Source: JADKIH01 sp043747595
GTDB lineage: Bacteria; Bacteroidota; Bacteroidia; AKYH767-A; 2013-40CM-41-45
Assembly: GCA_043747595.1 (NCBI GenBank)
Contig: JAYTOX010000039.1
Span: forward strand, 1-28,809
Direction of reading: 5' to 3'
Length of the DNA stretch: 28,809 bases
The notes under the pieces are model-generated. The model did not search any database and was not told the origin of the DNA. It saw only the letters and a list, made by a program, of their open reading frames with translations. Shown in pieces: positions 15,915 to 23,776 of the stretch. Made by a program: the position numbers and the translations under genes. Within the stretch, counting starts at the first letter, position 1; each line of letters begins with the position of its first letter.

Positions 15915-18896
15915 ATGAAAACTCAATCACTAAGAAAAATTTTATTGAGTGTAATCTATTTAGCACTTGCATGTTCATTTAGTTATGCCTCAAACTCAAT
16001 TTTGAGTAATGGAACTTGGTATAAACTTTCGTGCAGGACAACAGGAATTTATATTCTTACTTATAACGATCTGGCTAATATGGGTATTTCGGTGAACACA
16101 ATCGATCCTAGAAATATTTCGTTATATGCCAATGGGCCTGGTGAATTACCGCAGGCTAACAATGCTCCTCGGGTTTCTGATCTTCAAGAAATAGCAATTG
16201 AAATAACAGGGCAAAATGATGGCTTATTTAATCAGGGAGATACTTTGTTCTTTTATAATCATTCACAACAAACTTGGGCGTTTAATAACTCCACAGGTCT
16301 TTTTGTACACTCTATAAATCACTATACTGACAGTACATCCTTTTTTCTAACGATCCATTCATTTCCAGGTAAAAGAATCTTAAACCTTCCTTCATTGCCT
16401 ACTTACACCGACTCAACCTCTATTTTTACTAATTACTATGCTCATGAAATTGATTCTGTAAATTTAATTTCATCAGGAAAAGAATGGTATGGAGAATATT
16501 TCGATTTAGGAAATTATCAATCTCGTTCCTTTCCTTTAGGTTTAAGAAATCTTGTGATTGGAGACTCAATTTTCATCAACACAAAATTTGCTGGGAGAAG
16601 TATATCAAGTTCAACTTCTACGATTAATTATACAATCAATTCAACCAGCGAAACTCAAAACTTCGGAATCGTTGGAACAAGTCAACTAGACAACTATGCA
16701 CTTGAGGTAAGTAAAAACTTTTACGCAATAGCACAGAACAATAACGACAGTATTATTATTAGCTTACAATCATCCGACCCCAATACTATAGGATGGTTAA
16801 ATTATTTTGAAGCAAATGCCAATTGCCATTTAATAGTCGATCAATCGCCACTCAGCTTTAGGTATCTTAAAGTATCCGGGCCCGGACGTATAATAAACTT
16901 TAATGTATCGTCAGTTAACACAATTAAAATATGGGATGTTTCACTATTCTCATCCGTTTCCAATCAATTGCTTTCGCATAACAACAATCTAAATCAGTTT
17001 AATGCCGCTGCCGATTCAATCCATGAATACATTGCCTTTGATGGCATCAACTATTTACGTCCAACTTATCAAGGCCGTATTTCTAATCAAAATCTTCATA
17101 GCATCGGTCAAAAAAATATGATTATTATTTCTGATCCAGATTATATTAATGAAGCAGTAACACTTGCTAATTTCCATTCAGCGCACGACAATATATCTAC
17201 AACTGTAGTTACTTCCGATCAAATTTATAATGAATTTTCATCTGGACAACAAGACCCTGTTGCGATAAGAGACTTTATTCGACAAATTTATTTTTCATCG
17301 CTAACTCCGACAGATTCCTTAAAATATGTTTTACTCTTTGGAGATGGCTCATATGATTTTAAAAATATTCTTGGCTATGGGAAAACGAATATCCCCAGCT
17401 ACCAAAGCGACAATTCGCTGGGAAGAGTTTACTCGTATTGTTCCGACGATTTTTTCTCAGTACTAGACTCTACCGAAGGAAACTTAACCACTAATGAAGT
17501 TCCTGATGTTGCAGTTGGCCGTATTCCATTAAAAAATCAAAATGAAGCTTTAGTAGTGAATAAAATAATCTACTATTCATCTTCCTCTACTTTTAATGAA
17601 TGGAGAACCAAAGTTGTAGGCGTTGCTGATGATCAAGCTTACAATATATTTTTTAGACAAGAAGACACTTTAATGAATCGTATAGAGAATTTTGATTGCG
17701 GATTAAATATTAACAAAATCTATATTGATGCTTTTCAGCAACACTATGATAGTTTAACTCAACGGTACACTTATCCTGATGCCAATCTAGCCATACAAAA
17801 CTCGATACGAAACGGATCAGCAGTTATTCAATATAACGGATATGGTGGTGAGTTAGGGTGGGCGAATGAGCGGATTCTTGAAAGAGATTTTTTAGATACC
17901 GTTTCGAATCTTCAAAATTTACCTTTGTTCATTTCAATGACTGCTTCTTTTAACCATTTCGACAATCCAACTATTAACTCATGTGGCCCTGTTTTGGTCA
18001 AGAACTTAAATGGTGGCGGCATTGCGAGTATTTCAGCCTCAAGAATTTCATTTAGTTCGAGCGTAAATAACTTTGCAATTATTTTAAATCAACAACTTTT
18101 TAATCATCAATCTGGAAATAGAAAAACCATAGGTGAAGTCTTTTTGCAAACAAAAAAAGGGATGCATGCCGACTCCTATACTTACTCGATAAATTTATTA
18201 GGCGACCCGGCGGTTAAATTAGTTCTCCCGGAAAATGAAGTTGTAACCACTTTCATTAATTCTGATACGATTGCGTCTTGGCAACCAATACAACTCACAG
18301 GTGAAGTACGTGATGTACAAGGAAACTTGATGACATCATTTAATGGAATTGTAGATATAACTTTCTTCAAACCTAAAACCACGCATCACACTCTCAATAA
18401 CGATTCACTTAATCTTTCCGACCCTAGTATACCTGCGCCATTCTTTTTATGGGACGACACATTGTATTCAACAATTGTTCAAGCTACAGCCGGCGCATTT
18501 AGTTTAAATTTTATTGCTCCCTCCGGAATCGATTCCGGATTTGGAAATGGCAGAATTGCATATTATGCTCAAGATGGACAAATAGATGCTTCTGGATGTA
18601 GTAAACAAATTATTTATAAAAATTTGAATCCAATTGTAAAAGAAAATGATGAAGTAAATTTTAAAATATTTCCAAATCCGACTTCTGATGCACTAAAAGT
18701 TGTATTAAGTGGAAATTTCTCTAAAGACTTAAAATATTCTATTATAGGAATAGATGGGCGCATTGAAAAGACTGATGCCATATTCTCCAATGAATTTACC
18801 ATTGAGAGAAATAATCTAGCTGCAGGCATTTATTTTTTAAAAATAATTAGCACTAAAAGCAAAGAAGAAAAAATAATGAAGATTGTTTTTGATTGA
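15915..18896 (+). CDS. PorU-like C25-family protein with apparently inactive catalytic dyad and own T9SS sorting domain
   Basis: 993 residues with an N-terminal signal peptide (about 1-25). Residues about 400-775 show the gingipain/PorU fold: M-I-I-I-S-D-P-D-Y, A-I-R-D-F-I-R-Q-I-Y, L-L-F-G-D-G-S-Y-D, D-D-F-F, P-D-V-A-V-G-R-I-P, and L-L-G-D-P-A-V-K-L. PorU is the surface sortase of the T9SS that cleaves sorting domains and attaches A-LPS. In PorU the catalytic His is in N-Y-x-G-H-G-G; here it is Y640-N-G-Y643-G-G. The catalytic Cys in T-A-T-C-E-F is Ala677 in S-M-T-A677-S-F. Both residues are therefore lost. A sorting domain follows from F919-P-N-P, which the housekeeping PorU lacks. It fits the 'PorU2-like' proteins seen in databases. 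Role unknown; possibly a structural or regulatory pseudo-sortase. Confidence 0.82.
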   Translation: MKTQSLRKILLSVIYLALACSFSYASNSILSNGTWYKLSCRTTGIYILTYNDLANMGISVNTIDPRNISLYANGPGELPQANNAPRVSDLQEIAIEITGQNDGLFNQGDTLFFYNHSQQTWAFNNSTGLFVHSINHYTDSTSFFLTIHSFPGKRILNLPSLPTYTDSTSIFTNYYAHEIDSVNLISSGKEWYGEYFDLGNYQSRSFPLGLRNLVIGDSIFINTKFAGRSISSSTSTINYTINSTSETQNFGIVGTSQLDNYALEVSKNFYAIAQNNNDSIIISLQSSDPNTIGWLNYFEANANCHLIVDQSPLSFRYLKVSGPGRIINFNVSSVNTIKIWDVSLFSSVSNQLLSHNNNLNQFNAAADSIHEYIAFDGINYLRPTYQGRISNQNLHSIGQKNMIIISDPDYINEAVTLANFHSAHDNISTTVVTSDQIYNEFSSGQQDPVAIRDFIRQIYFSSLTPTDSLKYVLLFGDGSYDFKNILGYGKTNIPSYQSDNSLGRVYSYCSDDFFSVLDSTEGNLTTNEVPDVAVGRIPLKNQNEALVVNKIIYYSSSSTFNEWRTKVVGVADDQAYNIFFRQEDTLMNRIENFDCGLNINKIYIDAFQQHYDSLTQRYTYPDANLAIQNSIRNGSAVIQYNGYGGELGWANERILERDFLDTVSNLQNLPLFISMTASFNHFDNPTINSCGPVLVKNLNGGGIASISASRISFSSSVNNFAIILNQQLFNHQSGNRKTIGEVFLQTKKGMHADSYTYSINLLGDPAVKLVLPENEVVTTFINSDTIASWQPIQLTGEVRDVQGNLMTSFNGIVDITFFKPKTTHHTLNNDSLNLSDPSIPAPFFLWDDTLYSTIVQATAGAFSLNFIAPSGIDSGFGNGRIAYYAQDGQIDASGCSKQIIYKNLNPIVKENDEVNFKIFPNPTSDALKVVLSGNFSKDLKYSIIGIDGRIEKTDAIFSNEFTIERNNLAAGIYFLKIISTKSKEEKIMKIVFD

Positions 18897-19249
18897 TCAT
18901 TGCTATGCCCTGAAGGGCATAGCAATGAATATTTGATTCAATATATTTTTTTCATTACCATGCCCTGAAGGGCATGGTAATGATTATTTGATTCAATATA
19001 TTTTTTTTATTGCCATGCCCTGAAGGGCATGGCAATAAATATTTGATTCAATATATTCTTTTCATTACCATGCCCTGAAGGGCATGGTAATGAATTCTTT
19101 TTATTGATATTTTCCATGCCTTGAAGGGCAGGGCAATAAATATTTGATTCAATATATTTTTTTCATTTCCATGCCCTGAAGGGCATGGAAATGATTATTT
19201 GATTCAATATATTTTCTTCATTGCCCTGCCCTTCAGGGCAGGGCAATGA
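18897..19249. repeat. Tandem array of seven 32-bp palindromes (mostly 55-bp period)
   Basis: Units start at 18897, 18952, 19007, 19062, 19108, 19163 and 19218: steps of 55, 55, 55, 46, 55 and 55. Each 32-bp palindrome has 15-bp arms of the type TCATTGCCATGCCCT around GA. Spacers of about 23 bp read nearly alike, with ATTTGATTCAATATATT and a T-run. Arm sequences vary between units at several positions, but the opposite arm carries the matching change, so six of seven are perfect palindromes. Copy 5 (19108-19139) is imperfect. Copy 7 has the flipped centre CCTTCAGG. The array starts at the base after the PorU-like stop. It is the same family as the elements at 13059 and 15695. Confidence 0.9.
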
Positions 19250-19383
19250 TTTTTTTGTAAATGCTCTTCCAATATATTCTTCCTCTTTTCTTACACTTTA
19301 TTATTGTTCTGTAAGAAATTCAAAGAAAACAAGAAATCTCTGCTTGTGGATGTTGTTTATTGCTAACTGCTAATAACAACACC
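19250..19383. other. Leader of the DUF5723 gene
   Basis: 134 bp between the palindrome array and the next ATG. AT-rich. It must hold the promoter of the DUF5723 gene unless transcription reads through the array. No clear -33/-7 pair could be assigned. Confidence 0.3.
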
Positions 19384-20778
19384 ATGAAAACACGCTTACT
19401 GTTTTTAGCACTTCTTATCTCCAAATTATCTTCCGCACAAGATATGCTTGGAGTGGCAAATGGAAACTACGCAGGAAATTCGGGCATGGCCATGAATCCA
19501 ACCTCTATGGTTCTGATGCCTTACAAATGGGAAGTGTCTATTCTTAGTCTTAATCTCTCTCTGGAAAACAATTACATTGGTCTTCCAAAGAAAAAAATTA
19601 CAAATCCGGAGTATGGCGCCAATCAAAACTTAGGTGGGCTAAACGAATATTATACTCCCGGAAACAAATCGGCCAATATGCACTTAGGCCTCGGCCTGCC
19701 TGCATTTATTTATCGCTTTCAAGATATGGCTGTGGGATTTCACATGACTATCAGAAATGATTTCAGTGCACATAATTTGCCGGCTGATATTCTAAAAATG
19801 ATGACCTCTGGAAATAAGTATGCTCCAATTCAAGGCAAGAGTATTCCAATAGAAGGAATGCGCTTAGGCGATTTGACTTGGCTTGAAACAGGTATTTCAT
19901 TTGGAAAACAATTGAGCCGTAGTGAAACCAGAAAATGGTTAGCCGCAGGAACTTTTAAATACATAACTGCTTTTCAAGGCTCTTATTTTGGAATTTCAAA
20001 AGGTGTTTTCAAAGCACCTACCGATAGTTCACTCAACTTATCGAATATCAAAGGAACTCTTGACTACTCCTATGTAGATAATCTAGCCGATGCTCTGAAA
20101 TTCCGATGCAGTGGTGTTGGATTTGATCTTGGCCTTACTTACATTTCAAATCCGTTTACACAAAAATATTCTGAAGGTCGTCCTATCGCTATGAAAAAAT
20201 ACGACTATCGTTTGGGAGTTTCTCTAATTGATCTTGGATTTGTGAACTTTGGAAAAAATGCACATGCACTTGATTTTAATACTGCAGCAGTAAAATTTGA
20301 TAATACCTCTACACTTCAAACCAATTCTTCTAAAAATATCGATTCGCTTGTGTATGCAAGTGCAATGAATGGCCAAGCTATCGGAAATCATTTTATGATG
20401 TCGTTACCTACTGCATTGAGTGCGCAATATGATGTGTGTGTAAAACCACGATGGTATTTCAATCTTACAGCCATACAACGAGTACCTATGCCAATGGCTC
20501 GTGTAGATCGCCCAAATATGATTGCGGCTACTATACGATATGAAACTCCGTTTTTAGAAATAGGATTTCCTTATAGCTTTTACGACTACTACCGACATCG
20601 TATAGGAGTGGCTTTACGGTATCACTTCGTTTATTTAGGAACTGATAAAATTGGAACATTCGTTGGAGGAAAAGATATTACTGGCGTCGACTTTTATTTT
20701 GGAATAAAACTTTCGCAATTTGAGTTCATTAAAAAAGCAAAATCAGGAAGGCATGTTGGCTGTGCTGCGTACTACTAA
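19384..20778 (+). CDS. DUF5723 family outer-membrane protein
   Basis: The start is ATG 19384 (464 residues); the frame reaches back to a TTG at 19360 that adds nothing recognisable. The signal peptide ends in S-S-A-Q19. The mature N terminus, L-G-V-A-N-G-N-Y-A-G-N-S-G-M-A-M-N-P-T-S-M-V, is the typical DUF5723 opening. The rest is a string of amphipathic strands with aromatic ends (L-D-Y-S-Y-V, D-Y-R-L-G-V-S-L-I-D-L-G, F-Y-F-G-I-K-L), as expected for a 14-16-stranded outer-membrane barrel. Members are widespread in Bacteroidota and uncharacterised. It stands after the palindrome array and is converged upon by mscL, with a shared terminator between them. Specific cargo or function cannot be told from sequence. 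Confidence 0.8.
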   Translation: MKTRLLFLALLISKLSSAQDMLGVANGNYAGNSGMAMNPTSMVLMPYKWEVSILSLNLSLENNYIGLPKKKITNPEYGANQNLGGLNEYYTPGNKSANMHLGLGLPAFIYRFQDMAVGFHMTIRNDFSAHNLPADILKMMTSGNKYAPIQGKSIPIEGMRLGDLTWLETGISFGKQLSRSETRKWLAAGTFKYITAFQGSYFGISKGVFKAPTDSSLNLSNIKGTLDYSYVDNLADALKFRCSGVGFDLGLTYISNPFTQKYSEGRPIAMKKYDYRLGVSLIDLGFVNFGKNAHALDFNTAAVKFDNTSTLQTNSSKNIDSLVYASAMNGQAIGNHFMMSLPTALSAQYDVCVKPRWYFNLTAIQRVPMPMARVDRPNMIAATIRYETPFLEIGFPYSFYDYYRHRIGVALRYHFVYLGTDKIGTFVGGKDITGVDFYFGIKLSQFEFIKKAKSGRHVGCAAYY

Positions 20779-20850
20779 AATATTCATGGGGAATAGTTTA
20801 ATTTTAGTGGCGAATAGTTGACGTAGAAAACCACCTATTCGTATGAACAA

Positions 20851-20883
20851 AAAGAGGATCACTGAATTTCAGTGATCCTCTTT
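20851..20883. terminator. Bidirectional terminator between the DUF5723 gene and mscL
   Basis: AAAGAGGATCACTGAA (20851-20866) and TTCAGTGATCCTCTTT (20868-20883) pair perfectly. T-rich sequence follows on the plus strand (AGTTTTTAATTT), and A-rich sequence before it gives Us on the minus strand. It sits between convergent genes. Confidence 0.88.
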
Positions 20884-20907
20884 AGTTTTTAATTTGCAAC
20901 GACTAAA

Positions 20908-21333
20908 TTATTTCTTTAGTAAATCACGGATCTCAATTAATAATGACTGATCTTTTGTTGGTGCCGGAGGACCAGATGGAGCTGCAGGTTTAGCCATTCT
21001 TGCATTCATTGCATTCATTGGCTTAACAACAAACACAAATACTGCAAGTGCGATTATTAAAAATACAATTGCGGCTTGAATAAATGAACCATAATTCAAA
21101 GTAACGGCTTCTTTTGTTATTTTTCCTGCAGCATCAACAACAGCAGAACTTAGCGGCATTTTTAATTCCTTAAAATCAACACCGCCGATTAGTAATCCAA
21201 TAGGTGGCATTAATACATCGCCTACAAGCGAATCAATTATTTTCCCGAAGGCACCGCCGATAACAACACCGACAGCTAAATCGACTACATTGCCCTTGGC
21301 AACGAAATCTTTAAATTCTGATGAGAATGACAT
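20908..21333 (-). CDS. mscL: Large-conductance mechanosensitive channel MscL
   Basis: 141 residues, the usual length. It forms a homopentameric pore in the inner membrane that opens on membrane tension to release solutes after osmotic downshock. The N terminus shows the MscL signature F-K-D-F-V-A-K-G-N-V-V-D-L-A-V-G-V-V-I-G-G-A-F, including the gate region of the first membrane helix (about 15-45). The second helix is the hydrophobic run near residues 82-105, ending in V-K-P-M-N. A Pro/Ala linker and a C-terminal helix (L-L-I-E-I-R-D-L-L-K-K) complete the family layout. It is a single gene with its own upstream region and a shared terminator downstream. No anomalies. Confidence 0.97.
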   Translation of the reverse strand: MSFSSEFKDFVAKGNVVDLAVGVVIGGAFGKIIDSLVGDVLMPPIGLLIGGVDFKELKMPLSSAVVDAAGKITKEAVTLNYGSFIQAAIVFLIIALAVFVFVVKPMNAMNARMAKPAAPSGPPAPTKDQSLLIEIRDLLKK

Positions 21334-21583
21334 AGTTTTTGTTTTTAATTAATGAATGGTTTAATTTATTTTTAGTATTTCAATCGAGTTTTAATGTTGA
21401 AGTATTCAAAATCTAATCCAATTTTTCCCTAAATAATGATTTAAAGAAAAATTTAAACTCTCTAATTCCGACCGCAATATAAAAGATTTTTTGAAATCTT
21501 TACTCCAATTTCCTCTCAAATAACCCAAATTTCACCTATTTCAAAACTCATATAAATAATGTATTCATGAAGATTTTTTTTAC
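21334..21583. other. Intergenic region between mscL and the cobalamin riboswitch
   Basis: 250 bp, AT-rich, holding the divergent mscL and B12-operon promoters. No gene is visible. TACATTTG at 21581-21588 matches the Bacteroidota -7 consensus TAnnTTTG, but no convincing -33 element lies at the right distance, and the same bases could form the closing stem of the riboswitch. Confidence 0.4.
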
Positions 21584-21766
21584 ATTTGCCACGGTTCTTT
21601 GAACACAATATGGTTTCATTTCAATAGGATGAAATGAATTAATAGGGAATCGTGTGAAATTCACGAGCTGACGCGCAACTGTAAAACTCATTAGTTTTCG
21701 GCAATATACCACTGTAGTTAATCTACGGGAAGGTGCCGAAAGAGTAAGCCAGGAGACCTGCCAAAT
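21584..21766 (+). promoter_or_regulatory. Cobalamin (adenosylcobalamin-type) riboswitch
   Basis: The conserved elements appear in order. GCCACGGTTCTTTGAA lies near the 5' end. AGGGAAT is followed by GTGTGAAATTCACGAGCTG. The core GACGCGCAACTGTAA (21670-21684) comes next, then a long P6-type stem pairing TTTCGGCA with TGCCGAAA, and the B12 box AAGCCAGGAGACCTGCC (21746-21762). ATTTG (21584-21588) can pair with CAAAT (21762-21766) as closing stem. It should repress the downstream receptor genes when cobalamin is plentiful. The start is about 95 bp before the receptor ATG. CCC-TT-GGG just before that ATG might be part of the expression platform. Confidence 0.92.
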
Positions 21767-21861
21767 TGTTATTGACAATGCTTTCGCGAGAGAGGCTCAT
21801 GTCGTCCGATAAATTACAGCTTATCTGCGCCTGCATTGTTTTGTTCATCCCCCTTGGGTTT

Positions 21862-23775
21862 ATGCTGGCAATAAAAAAAATAATTTTTCTCCTTTTCCTT
21901 CCTCTCCTTTCAATAGCACAATCAGATTCTATTGTGACCTTGAAAACTATTGAAATCAATTCGGTGAGAAGCGCCAATAAAAATATCGGATTCAAAACGC
22001 TACAATTCGATTCGCTTACTATTCAAAACAAAAACGATCTTTCCTTATCAGAATTGCTGAGCGAAAAATCTTCTGCATACTTAAAAGATTATGGCCCCGG
22101 CGCTCTTTCAACAATTTCGTTGCGAGGTGGAAGTGCCTATCATACTACTGTATTATGGAATGGCTTTCCTTTAGCCAATCAAATGAATGGCGTCATGGAC
22201 CTTCACCTGCTGCCAATCTTTCTTTTTGAAAATATCGACTTGCAATATGGTGGATCTTCAGCCATTTGGGGAAGCGGCGCAATCAGTGGAGCATTGCACA
22301 TAAACGATAACAATTTAATCAATCAAAATAATTCCATTAAAATTGGCACTTCTTATAATGATGCTTCCTGTCTTACAAATTATGCTGCAATAAAAATTCG
22401 ACAAGGTAAAATTAGTTCGACCGTTAAATATTTTCAATTGAATGAAAAAAATAATTTTTCGTTTTTATACAATGGAAAACTGAATAAACAAATTCATGCA
22501 GACTACTTTGGGTACGGATTAATTTTAGAGAATAGTTATTTGATCAATAATAATTCAACATTTTCATTTAATTTATGGCATCAATATGCTTCTAGAAATA
22601 TTGCTCCTTCGCTTACTGAGCTAAAATCTGATGCTGTACAGAGAGATAACAACCTTCGCTACTCTCTTATTTTCTCTACTAATTCAAAATTGTCTCATTT
22701 TATTTTTCGAAATGCATACTTCAATGAAAGCATTTACTTCAATGACGATGTTCTTGTCAATCCATCAATGTCGCTTTGCAAAACTTTTATTAGCGAACCG
22801 GAATATCAATTTTTCATAAACGACCATCATTCCTTTCAAACCGGAATTAATTTAACCAGTATAAGAGCAATCTCCTCTGAATATACAAAAACTGCTGCTG
22901 TAGATCGAAATGCAATCTACTTTTCTTATAAATTTCAAACTAAATCATTCTCAGCTTCTCTTTCTCTGAGAAAAGAATATTCTACAATTAAAAACGCTCC
23001 GCTCACCTACTCCATTGGCTTCGATTATTCAATTACAACATGGCTAAAAATTTTCGGCAACGCCGGAAGTGTTTTCCGTAACCCACAAGTAAACGACTTG
23101 TATTGGGTACCGGGTGGAAATATTAATCTCCTCCCCGAAAAAGGATTTACTGAAGAAGGGACAATTGATCTTGATGTTTATAATTTATTTCTAAATAAAA
23201 AATCGGACTCTATTTCGTTTCATTTTGAATTTACGTTTTTCAATAAAAATATTGACAACTGGATTGCTTGGACTCCACACGGAACTATTTGGTATCCGAC
23301 GAATATTAAATCGGTTCACTCGTATGGAACAGAATCTAAAATCTCTTACAAAAAAGTATTTTCAAAATTAACGCTCTCGTCAGATTTTTTCTATGCTTAT
23401 TCAATATCACAAACAACCTCTTCCCTCTTAAATTTTGATGCATCCATCAACAAGCAATTAATTTATGTGCCATACGACAGAGCAGGATTCAATTTTAAAT
23501 GCTCAACTAACCATTTCGGCTTAGATTATTCGTTTTCATACACCGGAATAAGATTCACTTCTACCGACAACTTAGCCTCGCTAGACCCTTATTCTTTGAA
23601 CTCAATCCAACTAAATTATTTTTTAAAAAGACCGAACACTCAATGGAATTTGTTTGCAAGAATATCAAACATGTTTAACGAAAACTACACATCGGTTGTT
23701 AACCATCCTCAGCCTTTAAGAAATTATTCAATCGGAATATCAATACAAGTAAACCCAAAAATAAAAAACAACTAA
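21862..23775 (+). CDS. TonB-dependent receptor, probable cobalamin transporter (BtuB-like)
   Basis: I start at ATG 21862 (637 residues), giving a signal peptide that ends in L-S-I-A-Q; ATG 21778 and a TTG at 21766 are in frame but would bury that signal and run into the riboswitch. The plug domain shows L-S-L-S-E-L-L-S-E-K-S, S-T-I-S-L-R-G-G-S-A-Y-H-T-T-V-L-W-N-G and Q-Y-G-G-S-S-A-I-W-G-S-G-A-I-S-G-A-L. The rest is a 22-stranded barrel of normal length, with F-R-N-P-Q-V-N-D-L-Y-W-V-P-G-G-N. Position directly downstream of a B12 riboswitch, and one base before a BtuG-like lipoprotein gene, points to cobalamin as substrate. Imports through the outer membrane using TonB energy. Confidence 0.88.
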   Translation: MLAIKKIIFLLFLPLLSIAQSDSIVTLKTIEINSVRSANKNIGFKTLQFDSLTIQNKNDLSLSELLSEKSSAYLKDYGPGALSTISLRGGSAYHTTVLWNGFPLANQMNGVMDLHLLPIFLFENIDLQYGGSSAIWGSGAISGALHINDNNLINQNNSIKIGTSYNDASCLTNYAAIKIRQGKISSTVKYFQLNEKNNFSFLYNGKLNKQIHADYFGYGLILENSYLINNNSTFSFNLWHQYASRNIAPSLTELKSDAVQRDNNLRYSLIFSTNSKLSHFIFRNAYFNESIYFNDDVLVNPSMSLCKTFISEPEYQFFINDHHSFQTGINLTSIRAISSEYTKTAAVDRNAIYFSYKFQTKSFSASLSLRKEYSTIKNAPLTYSIGFDYSITTWLKIFGNAGSVFRNPQVNDLYWVPGGNINLLPEKGFTEEGTIDLDVYNLFLNKKSDSISFHFEFTFFNKNIDNWIAWTPHGTIWYPTNIKSVHSYGTESKISYKKVFSKLTLSSDFFYAYSISQTTSSLLNFDASINKQLIYVPYDRAGFNFKCSTNHFGLDYSFSYTGIRFTSTDNLASLDPYSLNSIQLNYFLKRPNTQWNLFARISNMFNENYTSVVNHPQPLRNYSIGISIQVNPKIKNN

Positions 23776-23776
23776 A

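Noticed and set aside
18897..19249. CRISPR array (regular 32-bp repeats with about 23-bp spacers)
   Set aside because: The spacers are nearly identical to each other, the repeats are full palindromes, and no cas genes are near. It is a tandem hairpin array instead.
21581..21588. TACATTTG as the -7 promoter element of the B12 operon
   Set aside because: It matches the Bacteroidota consensus, but there is no -33 partner at the right spacing and the same bases can pair as the riboswitch closing stem; not strong enough to call.
21766..21861. Longer N terminus of the BtuB-like receptor (TTG 21766 or ATG 21778)
   Set aside because: It would overlap or abut the riboswitch and bury the signal peptide that begins at ATG 21862.
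21548..21995. Two minus-strand frames covering the riboswitch region
   Set aside because: They are antisense to a clear cobalamin riboswitch and the start of the receptor gene, with no protein-like composition.
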